Of a stretch of 64,000 nucleotides of DNA, positions 8,411-15,976 are shown in pieces. Numbering within the stretch: the first letter of the stretch is position 1; each line of letters opens with the position of its first letter. The stretch is taken from assembly GCF_900635155.1 (NCBI RefSeq), contig NZ_LR134002.1, positions 992,001 through 1,056,000 of the forward strand. The letters are read 5' to 3'. The notes under the pieces were generated by a model. That model had not been told where the DNA came from. It was given only the letters and a program-made list of their open reading frames with translations, and searched no databases. The stretch comes from Streptococcus sanguinis. GTDB taxonomy: Bacteria > Bacillota > Bacilli > Lactobacillales > Streptococcaceae. Made by a program: the position numbers and the translations under genes.

Positions 8411-8683
8411 ATGGCAGTAAAAATCCGTTTGACTCGTATGGGTTCAAAGAAAAAACCTTTCTATCGTATCAATGTTGCAGACTCACGTTCACCTCGTGAC
8501 GGACGTTTCATCGAAACGGTTGGAACTTACAACCCACTTGTAGCTGAAAACCAAGTGACTTTGAAGGAAGACCGTATCCTTGAGTGGTTGGGTAATGGTG
8601 CACAACCTTCTGATACTGTACGCAACATCCTTTCAAAAGAAGGCGTATTGAAGAAATTCCACGATTCAAAATACTCTAAATAA
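8411..8683 (+). CDS. rpsP: 30S ribosomal protein S16
   Basis: 90 aa starting [20 protein letters not shown], with the [17 protein letters not shown] block diagnostic of bS16. It binds 16S rRNA and supports 30S assembly. First gene of an operon with khpA 19 nt downstream. Codon use is strongly biased, as expected for a highly expressed gene. Confidence 0.98.
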   Translation: MAVKIRLTRMGSKKKPFYRINVADSRSPRDGRFIETVGTYNPLVAENQVTLKEDRILEWLGNGAQPSDTVRNILSKEGVLKKFHDSKYSK

Positions 8684-8702
8684 TAGAAGCGTAGGTTGAC
8701 AT

Positions 8703-8942
8703 ATGGACACGATTGAAAATCTAATTATTGCGATAGTGAAACCTTTGATTTCACAGCCAGATGCCTTAACTATCAAGATTGAGGATACACCTGAATTTTT
8801 AGAATATCACCTGGATCTTGATCAGAGTGATGTTGGACGTGTAATCGGTCGTAAAGGTCGTACTATATCCGCTATAAGGACGATTGTTTACTCTGTCCCA
8901 ACTGAAGACAAAAAAGTTCGCATCGTTATTGATGAGAAATAA
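8703..8942 (+). CDS. khpA: KhpA, KH-domain RNA-binding protein
   Basis: 79 aa, essentially one KH domain. The GxxG loop is visible in [16 protein letters not shown]. In streptococci KhpA pairs with KhpB (EloR/Jag) to control cell elongation and division through RNA binding. It follows rpsP closely and ends at a terminator. In most firmicutes rimM and trmD lie nearby; here they are displaced by accessory genes to 14.5 kb. Confidence 0.93.
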   Translation: MDTIENLIIAIVKPLISQPDALTIKIEDTPEFLEYHLDLDQSDVGRVIGRKGRTISAIRTIVYSVPTEDKKVRIVIDEK

Positions 8943-8947
8943 GAAGC

Positions 8948-8973
8948 AGCGGGGCTATGTGTCCCGTTTTTTC
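8948..8973 (+). terminator. Terminator of rpsP-khpA
   Basis: CGGG (8950-8953) / CCCG (8963-8966) stem followed by T6. The stem is short but GC-rich. Confidence 0.65.
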
Positions 8974-8997
8974 TATGGCCCTTAATGAAACAAGCCG

Positions 8998-9148
8998 TTA
9001 GGCGTAGTTGCATTTAGGGCCATTGATGCAGTTCGAGCTCCGCGAGAACTACGTTCCTTAATTTTCTTGCCGAAACAGGTTATTAGGTGCAGTTGAGTTT
9101 AGGACCATTGATGCAGTTCGAGCTTCGCGAGAACTAGGTACTTCATTT
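8998..9148 (+). repeat. Two imperfect 66-bp direct repeats, period 85 bp
   Basis: The blocks at 8998-9064 and 9083-9148 share CCATTGATGCAGTTCGAGC and CGCGAGAACTA, and both begin TTAGG. Each contains a small GTTC...GAAC inverted repeat. They lie between the khpA terminator and an accessory gene block. Confidence 0.7.
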
Positions 9149-9203
9149 AAGATGGGAACGAAATGCAGGGGCGAGTTTAGAGAAATTCGAAACCGGAGGA
9201 CAT

Positions 9204-9755
9204 ATGAAGTCAGAAGATTATGCTTGGAACGCTCATGAGCGCAAGTCTTATGAGAATGATCAAGTGATTTTACCGAGCCCTTATAAGCTAAAAATTCTGG
9301 ATGATAGTGAGAAGAGATTGGAATTGGAGCTTGTTTTGGAGGAACTTCCTCAGGAGCAACTGGCTCGATGGGCTATGAAAATGGCGTCAAGCTTTATAGC
9401 TCTGATTGATGCGGAAGATGAGTCTGAAAAGCAGAAGATTTTGACTCAGGTAAGAGAGGTTTTTCAGGCTCGACTTGATGGTAGGGCATCTGCCTATGAA
9501 CTAAGGCAGGCTGGTTTCTTGGCTAACAAACTGTCGCAGCAAGCCCAATCACAAATCGGTAAATATGCTGCGCGTGTTTTTGCCCAAGGAGTCGCAACAG
9601 GCCACATGCGGGGCCATGCTATTGTCGCAGCGGATTATGCCATCAAAGTCAGAAATTTGCAGAGTCCAGATGATATGCAGCGGGCTGTCAAGGAAAGAGA
9701 AAGACAGATAGAGCTGGCCTCTGCTTTTATTAGATCAGGAAAGGAAACTTTATGA
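9204..9755 (+). CDS. Putative immunity protein, Imm5-like
   Basis: 183 aa, soluble, alpha-helical. The C-terminal half shows an Ala/His-rich block (AARVFAQGVATGHMRGHAIV then AADYAIK) that resembles Imm5-family immunity proteins, where GQAVATAHV..HALGAA.YALKA is typical. The assignment is by recalled pattern and no toxin gene is adjacent. GGAGG precedes the ATG. The stop overlaps the start of the K+ transporter gene by 4 bp, so it is probably cotranscribed with it. An unrelated helical protein is possible. Confidence 0.55.
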   Translation: MKSEDYAWNAHERKSYENDQVILPSPYKLKILDDSEKRLELELVLEELPQEQLARWAMKMASSFIALIDAEDESEKQKILTQVREVFQARLDGRASAYELRQAGFLANKLSQQAQSQIGKYAARVFAQGVATGHMRGHAIVAADYAIKVRNLQSPDDMQRAVKERERQIELASAFIRSGKETL

Positions 9756-11101
9756 AGCATTTATTTTCACACTTGTCACCAGCGCAAAAGATTATCTTGT
9801 CTTTTCTTCTGGTGATATTCTGTGGCTCCTTGCTACTCAGTCTGCCTTGGGTGCAGACGGCAAGTTCCCAAGCGAGCTATCTGGATCATCTTTTTACAGC
9901 TGTCTCGATGGTCTGTGTGACAGGGCTTTTTACTCAATCGGTTGTGGATACATACAATGTCTGGGGACAGCTCCTTTGTATGTTGCTGATTCAGATTGGT
10001 GGTTTGGGAATCCTGACTTTTATCGGATTTTTCACCATGGAAAGTCGGAAAAAGCTCAGCCTCAAGGATCGCCGTATTCTGCGGGATAGTTTTAGTTATG
10101 GTAACAATCGTACCTTAGGTCAATTTGTCCGTTCGATTTTTATCACGACTTTTGCTATCGAAGGACTGGGTGCGCTCCTTCTCATGATTCGCTTCATTCC
10201 CAAGTTTGGTCTGAGAAAAGGGATTTTTAATTCTATCTTTTTAGCCGTTTCTGCATTTTGTAATGCGGGCTTTGATAATTTTGGCAATGATAGCCTACTA
10301 GGCTTGCAGACAGATGTTTTGGTCAATATCACCTTGGCTCTCCTCATCATTACTGGAGGACTGGGCTTTATGGTCTGGTTTGACTTGGCGACTAAATTGG
10401 GAGGAAAACAGAAGGGGCTGCACTTTCATACTAAGGTAGTCTTGCTGCTGACTGCTGGTCTCCTCGTTTTTGGGACGGTCACGAGTCTCTGGACGGAGTA
10501 CAATAATCCTGGAACGATTGGCAATCTTTCCTTTGGCGATAAGCTACTGGTCAGCTTTTTTCAGACAGTCAGTATGAGGACAGCTGGCTTTGCTTCCATT
10601 GATTATACAGCTGCTCGTCCAGTAACCCTGTTTATCTATCTGCTCCAGATGTTTCTGGGAGGGGCTCCGGGTGGTACAGCGGGCGGTCTGAAAATTACGA
10701 CCTTCCTAGTTCTTTTGCTTTTTGCTCGAAAGGAAATTCTGGGCTTACCTCATACCAATATGGGACGGAGAACGCTCTCTCCTCAGCTAGTGCAGAAGGC
10801 TTTTGGTGTGACAGTGATTTTTCAGCTGACATTTCTGCTTGGTCTTTTGGCTCTTGGGCTAGTGACCGATAGCAGTCATCGTTTTATTTACCTGATATTT
10901 GAGACTGTGTCGGCATTGGCTACAGTTGGTGTCACGGCCAATATCACTACCAGCCTCAATACAGCTGGTATGATTGTGATTATGTTGCTAATGTTTATTG
11001 GACGGGTGGGGCCGCTGACTCTTATGGTCAGTCTCAACCATTATCAACCGAAGAAGGCTGCAACCTTGCATTACAGCAAGGCGGACATTATGATTGGATA
11101 G
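9752..11101 (+). CDS. ktrB: KtrB/TrkH-type potassium uptake channel subunit
   Basis: 449 aa membrane protein with about ten hydrophobic segments arranged as four M1-P-M2 repeats. Selectivity-filter-like loops are seen, for example AVSMVCVTGL, AFCNAGFDN, MRTAGF and ATVGVTAN, each with the central Gly typical of TrkH/KtrB. It imports K+ coupled to Na+ or the membrane potential and needs the regulatory RCK subunit encoded next (start 11112). The ATG overlaps the upstream stop. Confidence 0.93.
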   Translation: MKHLFSHLSPAQKIILSFLLVIFCGSLLLSLPWVQTASSQASYLDHLFTAVSMVCVTGLFTQSVVDTYNVWGQLLCMLLIQIGGLGILTFIGFFTMESRKKLSLKDRRILRDSFSYGNNRTLGQFVRSIFITTFAIEGLGALLLMIRFIPKFGLRKGIFNSIFLAVSAFCNAGFDNFGNDSLLGLQTDVLVNITLALLIITGGLGFMVWFDLATKLGGKQKGLHFHTKVVLLLTAGLLVFGTVTSLWTEYNNPGTIGNLSFGDKLLVSFFQTVSMRTAGFASIDYTAARPVTLFIYLLQMFLGGAPGGTAGGLKITTFLVLLLFARKEILGLPHTNMGRRTLSPQLVQKAFGVTVIFQLTFLLGLLALGLVTDSSHRFIYLIFETVSALATVGVTANITTSLNTAGMIVIMLLMFIGRVGPLTLMVSLNHYQPKKAATLHYSKADIMIG

Positions 11102-11111
11102 GAGAAAAGAA

Positions 11112-11783
11112 ATGGCAAATCAAACAGTTGGAATCCTCGGCTTGGGGATTTTTGGACAGAGTATCATTGAGGCCTTGATTTCTCAAGATGTAGAAATCAT
11201 TGCGATTGATAATCACGAAGAGACAATCAATCAGTATGAAGACATGATTGCCGTTGGTGTGATCGGGGACATTACTGATATGGAGCTTTTAGAGGCGGCA
11301 GACGTTGGGTCCTGTGATACGGTCATCGTAGCGACGGGAGAAAGTCTGGAATCCAGCGTCCTAGCGGTCATGCACTGCAAGGCATTGGGCGTTAAAAATG
11401 TCATTGCCAAGGTCAAAGATGAAGTAACTCAGCAGGTGCTGGAAAAGGTGGGAGCTGATCTGGTTATTCTGCCTGAAGTGGAGGCTGGTATTTCATTGGC
11501 CAAGACTATTCTCTTGAACCATTCGATTGAGGTCTTCCAGCTGGATGACGATGTAGTAGTGGCTGAGTTTGAACTGCCTGCTAGCTGGGTCGGGAAAACG
11601 GTCCGTGAAGTAGATGCTCGCAGGCTTTATCATCTTAATATTATCGGCTACCGTCTGACAAAAAATCAGCCTTTGGAAAGCAAGTTTACTCCAGACTTTG
11701 TTTGGCCAGAAGGCGTCAGCATTATGGCTGTGACTGATAACCAGCATTTGGATAATTTACGTGAAATAGTGAGTAGCAGCTAG
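11112..11783 (+). CDS. ktrA: KtrA/TrkA-type RCK regulatory subunit
   Basis: 223 aa starting MANQTVGILGLGIFGQSIIE; GGAGAAAAG lies just upstream, so 11112 is preferred over codons inside ktrB. The N-terminal Rossmann fold has GLGIFGQS, an acidic IAIDNHEE strand end and GDITD. The C-terminal part from about residue 140 is a TrkA_C domain. The octameric ring gates KtrB in response to ATP/ADP or c-di-AMP. It forms a two-gene operon with ktrB. Confidence 0.93.
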   Translation: MANQTVGILGLGIFGQSIIEALISQDVEIIAIDNHEETINQYEDMIAVGVIGDITDMELLEAADVGSCDTVIVATGESLESSVLAVMHCKALGVKNVIAKVKDEVTQQVLEKVGADLVILPEVEAGISLAKTILLNHSIEVFQLDDDVVVAEFELPASWVGKTVREVDARRLYHLNIIGYRLTKNQPLESKFTPDFVWPEGVSIMAVTDNQHLDNLREIVSSS

Positions 11784-11941
11784 GATAATTCCTCTTCGGT
11801 GGGGGCCAACCGATTCTATCTAGGCATTCGGCACCTTTCTATTATATGAAGAAAAAATGGATACATAGGAGCTCTTTCAGGGCTCTTTTTTGAAACCAGT
11901 TGCAAAATTTATTATACTATCACTAGAAAAGGAGTGATTTT

Positions 11942-12463
11942 ATGAGCTTAACCAGCCAGATCATTACAGCAGATTTTCCAGATTTGGATAAGGTAGAAGC
12001 CTTGAATAATGAAGGTTTCCCAGAAGAGGAAAGGATACCGCTCAGTGAATTTTTACGATATGAGGAACAGGAGGATGCTAATTTTTTCGCTTTTTATCAT
12101 GAAAAGGAATTTGTTGGTTTTGCCTTTGCCATCTCCAACGCGCAAGCCTTTTATGTTAGTTTCTTTGCTATTATGCCCCACTTGCGCAGCCATGGCTATG
12201 GCGGTGAAATCATCGAAAAGCTGGTCAATTTCTATCAGCAAACCATGCTTTTAGAAATCGAGCGCCTAGATGAGCCGTGTGATAATCTTGAACAGCGTCA
12301 GGCTCGCTGGGAATTTTATAAAAGCAAGGGTTTCCGCTCGTCGAATGCATTTCTGGAATATGAGGATCTTAGCTTTGAAATTCTTTATCGAGGTGATTCT
12401 TTTGACGAAGAATCTTTTTCGATACAAAGTCCTTGCCAGCCTTCCTCGCACTCATCCCAGTAG
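11942..12463 (+). CDS. GNAT acetyltransferase, probably with altered C-terminus
   Basis: 173 aa. GNAT fold elements are visible: N-terminal FPEEERIPLSEF, the beta4 segment SFFAIMPHLRSHGYGGEIIE containing the acetyl-CoA loop (R-x-x-G-x-G/A), and ARWEFYKSKGFR near the end. AAAGGAG precedes the ATG. The last roughly 25 residues (from FDEESF on) are Ser/Pro-rich and encoded by sequence that on the opposite strand codes for a truncated VOC protein. The two convergent genes overlap by 79 bp, and a deletion has probably fused their ends. Substrate unknown. Confidence 0.8.
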   Translation: MSLTSQIITADFPDLDKVEALNNEGFPEEERIPLSEFLRYEEQEDANFFAFYHEKEFVGFAFAISNAQAFYVSFFAIMPHLRSHGYGGEIIEKLVNFYQQTMLLEIERLDEPCDNLEQRQARWEFYKSKGFRSSNAFLEYEDLSFEILYRGDSFDEESFSIQSPCQPSSHSSQ

Positions 12464-12696
12464 AAAAAGCGCTCCAGATTTTTAGGTCTGCCAAATAGTT
12501 TAGCTATGATTTTGGCTATTACAGGAATGCCCGTATTTTCCAGTAGCTCAATATAGGGGCCTTGACTAAAGTATATTAAGGCATTGTTGGGTTTTTTCCT
12601 TCTGCCGTATTCGACGACAAAACCCTTTTCTTCCCATTCCTTGACCGCCTGCCGTAAGCCTTTTACCTTGTAAATCAGATGGCCGCTTCTTATCAT
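12385..12696 (-). pseudogene. Truncated glyoxalase-like (VOC) domain protein
   Basis: 103 aa beginning MIRSGHLIYKVKGLRQAVKE, with a strong AAAGGAGGGG ribosome binding site. The first 90 residues look like the N-terminal part of a glyoxalase-like family protein, including NNALIYFSQGPYIELLENTG. The family is usually about 200 aa; here the sequence ends soon after GLCIEKDSSS. The end overlaps the GNAT gene, so the C-terminal half has been lost, probably in the same deletion. Confidence 0.65.
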
Positions 12697-12943
12697 AGTA
12701 GCCCCTCCTTTTCGTATTCTGCCTTTACCTTAGCATAGATTTTTAGGAAAAACAAGCCTTGAGATTAGCCTTCATTCACAGTGCAAGCAACTGCCTCTTC
12801 TAACACGAATCTTGGTTGAATATGAAAAAATTTTGGTATATAATTTTGGGTATTGGGGTGTCCTTATTCTGATAGTAAAATAGCTAACTCTCAGATAGTA
12901 GTGTGTGCCCAGATAATATTTGTAAGAATTGATTGGAAACATT

Positions 12944-13729
12944 ATGAAAGAAAAAATCATCAAAACGAAAGTAGGACAGCTATTTGTATCTTATCAACCT
13001 GCGGAAAAGATTGCTGTATTTTTAAGCGGTGCAGGGAGTCTGCCGACCTATGAAAATTTTTTGCCAGTTATTCGGAAGTTACCTAAAAATTGGGGCTATT
13101 TAACAATAGATTACCCTAATGCTGGCCAAAGCCCACTGGAAAATCAAGAAAATGTTGTTTTGGACGATTTGGTTCAATCTATTATAGAGGTTTTATCACA
13201 TTTTAAAGTCCTCCAGTATGCTGTTTGCGCGCACAGTATTAGTGGTCTTGTAGCAGTTAAAGTTGCTGAGTCAGAGCCGTTTTGTCAGGGACTAATCTTA
13301 ATTGAGCCGACCACTTATTCTGTTCTATATGGCGAATTGGCTCAGAATCCTTATCCCGAATTTTTATCCTTACAGGAGAAAGTTCAGACGCTCGGTGGAG
13401 GATATGAATATCTGAAAAAAATAGGACAAGAGAGTTTTTCAGTAGCTGATTATAAAATCTTATGGGCTAAGGCAGAAAAGAGTTCAGATAGATTAAAATC
13501 TGTACAAGAAGGATTTCAACATTACTGCAGTATCGCAAAAAGCGATTTTCAAAACATAGATATTTCTTTTCAATTCCCGATTTTTATCCTGAGTCAGGCC
13601 TATCGAGAACAAGAATATAAAGATTCCGAATTTGCTTCACAAAATACTCAGATTATTTTAGGAGGCAACCATCATTATTTACATTGGAGTCAGTTAGAAA
13701 AGATAGCTGAGCTTCTTTTAGAAGTGTGA
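12944..13729 (+). CDS. Alpha/beta hydrolase
   Basis: 261 aa from ATG 12944; the ribosome binding site (TTGGAAAC) is weak. The nucleophile elbow reads CAHSISGLVA, a G-x-S-x-G variant with Ala-His before the catalytic Ser. The oxyanion region is FLSGAGSLP, and a late GGNHHYLHW provides the catalytic His. There is no signal peptide, so the protein is cytosolic. The substrate cannot be told. A symmetric hairpin terminator follows. Confidence 0.82.
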   Translation: MKEKIIKTKVGQLFVSYQPAEKIAVFLSGAGSLPTYENFLPVIRKLPKNWGYLTIDYPNAGQSPLENQENVVLDDLVQSIIEVLSHFKVLQYAVCAHSISGLVAVKVAESEPFCQGLILIEPTTYSVLYGELAQNPYPEFLSLQEKVQTLGGGYEYLKKIGQESFSVADYKILWAKAEKSSDRLKSVQEGFQHYCSIAKSDFQNIDISFQFPIFILSQAYREQEYKDSEFASQNTQIILGGNHHYLHWSQLEKIAELLLEV

Positions 13730-13789
13730 TGGGCAAGATGTATACAAACTTTAATTGGTACATTGAAAGCGGGAGTGAAGATACATGCA

Positions 13790-13819
13790 AAATAGCTGAG
13801 ATTAAAATCTCAGCTATTT
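13790..13819. terminator. Bidirectional terminator between convergent genes
   Basis: Perfect inverted repeat AAATAGCTGAGAT (13790-13802) / ATCTCAGCTATTT (13807-13819). It separates the hydrolase gene (plus) from the secreted protein gene (minus). Confidence 0.8.
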
Positions 13820-13839
13820 AGTACATATTTATGAGAGTT

Positions 13840-14298
13840 TCATCCTAGTATCTCAGCAATAGCATCTCGAATTTCCTGAACGGTTGCGGATTTGCTATGG
13901 TCACTGGTATCAAACTCGATGTATTGGCCATCAGCATCAACAGTTCCCCCGACAGGCCCTTCGGATCCATCGACTGATGTTCCAATGGCAGGGGGGATGC
14001 TTGTGTCTGCATAGTCTATATCAATAACGATGATGCGCGTATTGGCCTCTAAATCGTCTATCATTGGAAGAGACGATGTGGAGGTCATATTCTGATTAGC
14101 ATAGTATTCTAGGAAAGCCTTGATGGTTAGGTTATCAATTTGAGCAATTTTTTCGTCAAGGGCTGAGATATTTCTAGTTTCTTTCGTTTCATTTTCCATT
14201 GCTTGGCCTTTTTTGACCTGTGTCAAAGCAGTTAAACTGGCGGCTGTGGTAGCTAGAATAGCAGTAGAGAGAAGGAGTTTGCTTAACTTTTTTCCCAT
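13840..14298 (-). CDS. Small secreted protein of unknown function
   Basis: 152 aa from the ATG at 14298, the likely start because AGAAAG lies upstream and the signal peptide begins directly: MGKKLSKLLLSTAILATTAA, with cleavage expected after KKGQA. The mature part has a helical segment (about 50-75), then DDLEANTRIIVIDIDYADTS and an acidic Gly/Asp-rich C-terminus. It has no LPXTG motif or lipobox, so it is probably released. No family recognised. A 9-bp-arm palindrome lies about 30 nt upstream and could be its operator. Confidence 0.7.
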   Translation of the reverse strand: MGKKLSKLLLSTAILATTAASLTALTQVKKGQAMENETKETRNISALDEKIAQIDNLTIKAFLEYYANQNMTSTSSLPMIDDLEANTRIIVIDIDYADTSIPPAIGTSVDGSEGPVGGTVDADGQYIEFDTSDHSKSATVQEIRDAIAEILG

Positions 14299-14326
14299 AG
14301 GTATCACCAACTTCTTTCTAGTTTTG

Positions 14327-14350
14327 CGTAAACACACTTGGGTGTTTACG
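14327..14350. promoter_or_regulatory. Palindromic operator candidate
   Basis: CGTAAACAC (14327-14335) and GTGTTTACG (14342-14350) form a perfect 9-bp inverted repeat around ACTTGG. It sits upstream of the minus-strand secreted protein gene, where a repressor site would be expected. The regulator is unknown. Confidence 0.55.
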
Positions 14351-14496
14351 GTGTTGAGGTTCTATATGTATAATTATACGTTAAACAGCAACTTTAATCA
14401 AATAAATATAGGCAAGAGAATTCCCCCTTATCTTCCTTGTACATTCCCCTATATCATGATAAAATACTAGGCAGAGTATAATATGTTGGAGTCGAG

Positions 14497-15015
14497 ATGA
14501 ATTATTTTAATGTTGGAAAAATTGTCAATACGCAAGGTTTGCAAGGTGAGATGCGGGTTTTGTCAGTGACGGATTTTGCAGAAGAGCGTTTTAAAAAAGG
14601 CAATACCCTTGCCCTGTTTGACAAGAAAGATCAGTTTGTCATGGATGTGGAGATTGCTAGCTATCGCAAGGTCAAGAACTTTGATATTATCAAGTTTAAG
14701 GGGATGTACCACATCAATGACATCGAGAAATTCCGTGATTTCACTCTGAAGGTCCGAGAGGAAGATTTGACGGACTTGGAAGACGGGGAATTTTACTACC
14801 ATGAAATCATCGGCCTTGAAGTCTATGAAAATGACGTTCTTCTTGGTACGATTAAGGAAATTCTGCAGCCAGGAGCCAATGATGTCTGGGTAGTCAAGCG
14901 CAAAGGCAAGCGCGACTTGCTGCTGCCTTATATTCCGCCAGTGGTGCTGGGGATTGATATTGAGCAAGGTCGGGTTGATGTAGAGATACCGGAAGGACTG
15001 GACGATGAAAATTGA
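14497..15015 (+). CDS. rimM: Ribosome maturation factor RimM
   Basis: 172 aa. The N-terminal RimM domain starts [20 protein letters not shown], and the PRC-barrel domain contains [18 protein letters not shown] and ANDVWVVKR. RimM binds S19 and matures the 30S head. Ribosome binding site GGAG at 14487. It overlaps trmD by 11 bp, giving translational coupling. Confidence 0.97.
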   Translation: MNYFNVGKIVNTQGLQGEMRVLSVTDFAEERFKKGNTLALFDKKDQFVMDVEIASYRKVKNFDIIKFKGMYHINDIEKFRDFTLKVREEDLTDLEDGEFYYHEIIGLEVYENDVLLGTIKEILQPGANDVWVVKRKGKRDLLLPYIPPVVLGIDIEQGRVDVEIPEGLDDEN

Positions 15016-15727
15016 TATTTTGACTCTCTTTCCGGAGATGTTTGCGCCCTTGGAACACTCTATCGTCGGTAAAGCTCGGGAAAAAGGCCTCTTAGAAATC
15101 AACTACCACAATTTCCGAGAAAATGCTGAAAAATCCCGGCATGTAGACGACGAGCCATACGGCGGAGGCCAGGGTATGCTGCTACGGGCCCAACCTATTT
15201 TTGATGCCTATGATGCCATTGAAAAGAAGCAACCGCGTGTGATTTTGCTGGATCCTGCTGGTCGGACTTTTGACCAAACCTATGCTGAGGAGCTGTCTAA
15301 GGAAGAGGAACTCATTTTCATTTGTGGCCATTACGAAGGCTATGATGAGCGGATCAAGACTTTAGTGACAGACGAGATCTCGCTTGGGGACTATGTTCTT
15401 ACTGGGGGAGAATTGGCAGCCATGACTATGATTGATGCTACCGTTCGCTTGATTCCAGAGGTTATTGGAAAGGAAGCCAGTCATACAGATGACAGTTTTT
15501 CGTCTGGACTCTTGGAATATCCTCAGTACACTCGGCCTTATGACTATCGGGGTATGGTTGTTCCTGAAGTCCTTATGAGCGGTCATCATGAAAACATCCG
15601 CAAGTGGCGTCTCTATGAAAGTCTGAAAAAGACCTATCTAAGACGTCCTGACTTGCTGGAACGCTATGAAATGACGGCCGAAGAAGAAGCGATGTTAGAA
15701 GAAATTCGACAAGCTCAATCTGACTGA
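15005..15727 (+). CDS. trmD: tRNA (guanine-N1)-methyltransferase TrmD
   Basis: 240 aa SPOUT methyltransferase that makes m1G37 in tRNAs with G36 using S-adenosylmethionine. Visible signatures are [32 protein letters not shown] and the knot segment [10 protein letters not shown] with [15 protein letters not shown]. Length is normal. Cotranscribed with rimM and followed by a terminator. Confidence 0.98.
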   Translation: MKIDILTLFPEMFAPLEHSIVGKAREKGLLEINYHNFRENAEKSRHVDDEPYGGGQGMLLRAQPIFDAYDAIEKKQPRVILLDPAGRTFDQTYAEELSKEEELIFICGHYEGYDERIKTLVTDEISLGDYVLTGGELAAMTMIDATVRLIPEVIGKEASHTDDSFSSGLLEYPQYTRPYDYRGMVVPEVLMSGHHENIRKWRLYESLKKTYLRRPDLLERYEMTAEEEAMLEEIRQAQSD

Positions 15728-15738
15728 CAAGCAAAGTT

Positions 15739-15769
15739 AACTCTTAGAAAGAATCTAGGAGTTTTTCTT
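15739..15769 (+). terminator. rimM-trmD terminator
   Basis: AACTCTTAGA (15739-15748) / TCTAGGAGTT (15754-15763) with one G.T pair, then a T-rich tail. Confidence 0.8.
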
Positions 15770-15976
15770 TATTCAATACAAAAATGCTCATTTTTGTTAG
15801 AAAAACCATCTTATTTTTCTAATACAACATTTTTGTAACTAAATTGTAATAAAAAAACTATTAAAAGGATACGTTTGCTACTAGTTAATACTAGCGTTTT
15901 GTGATAGTATATTACTATGCGGGCTGCTATACCCAGGTTAATTATAGTATGTGAGATTATAAAAAGGAGATTGATT

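Noticed and set aside
8998-9148. BOX or RUP element
   Set aside because: The repeats do not match the BOX boxA/boxC or RUP sequences as I recall them, and they are tandem with a period of 85 bp.
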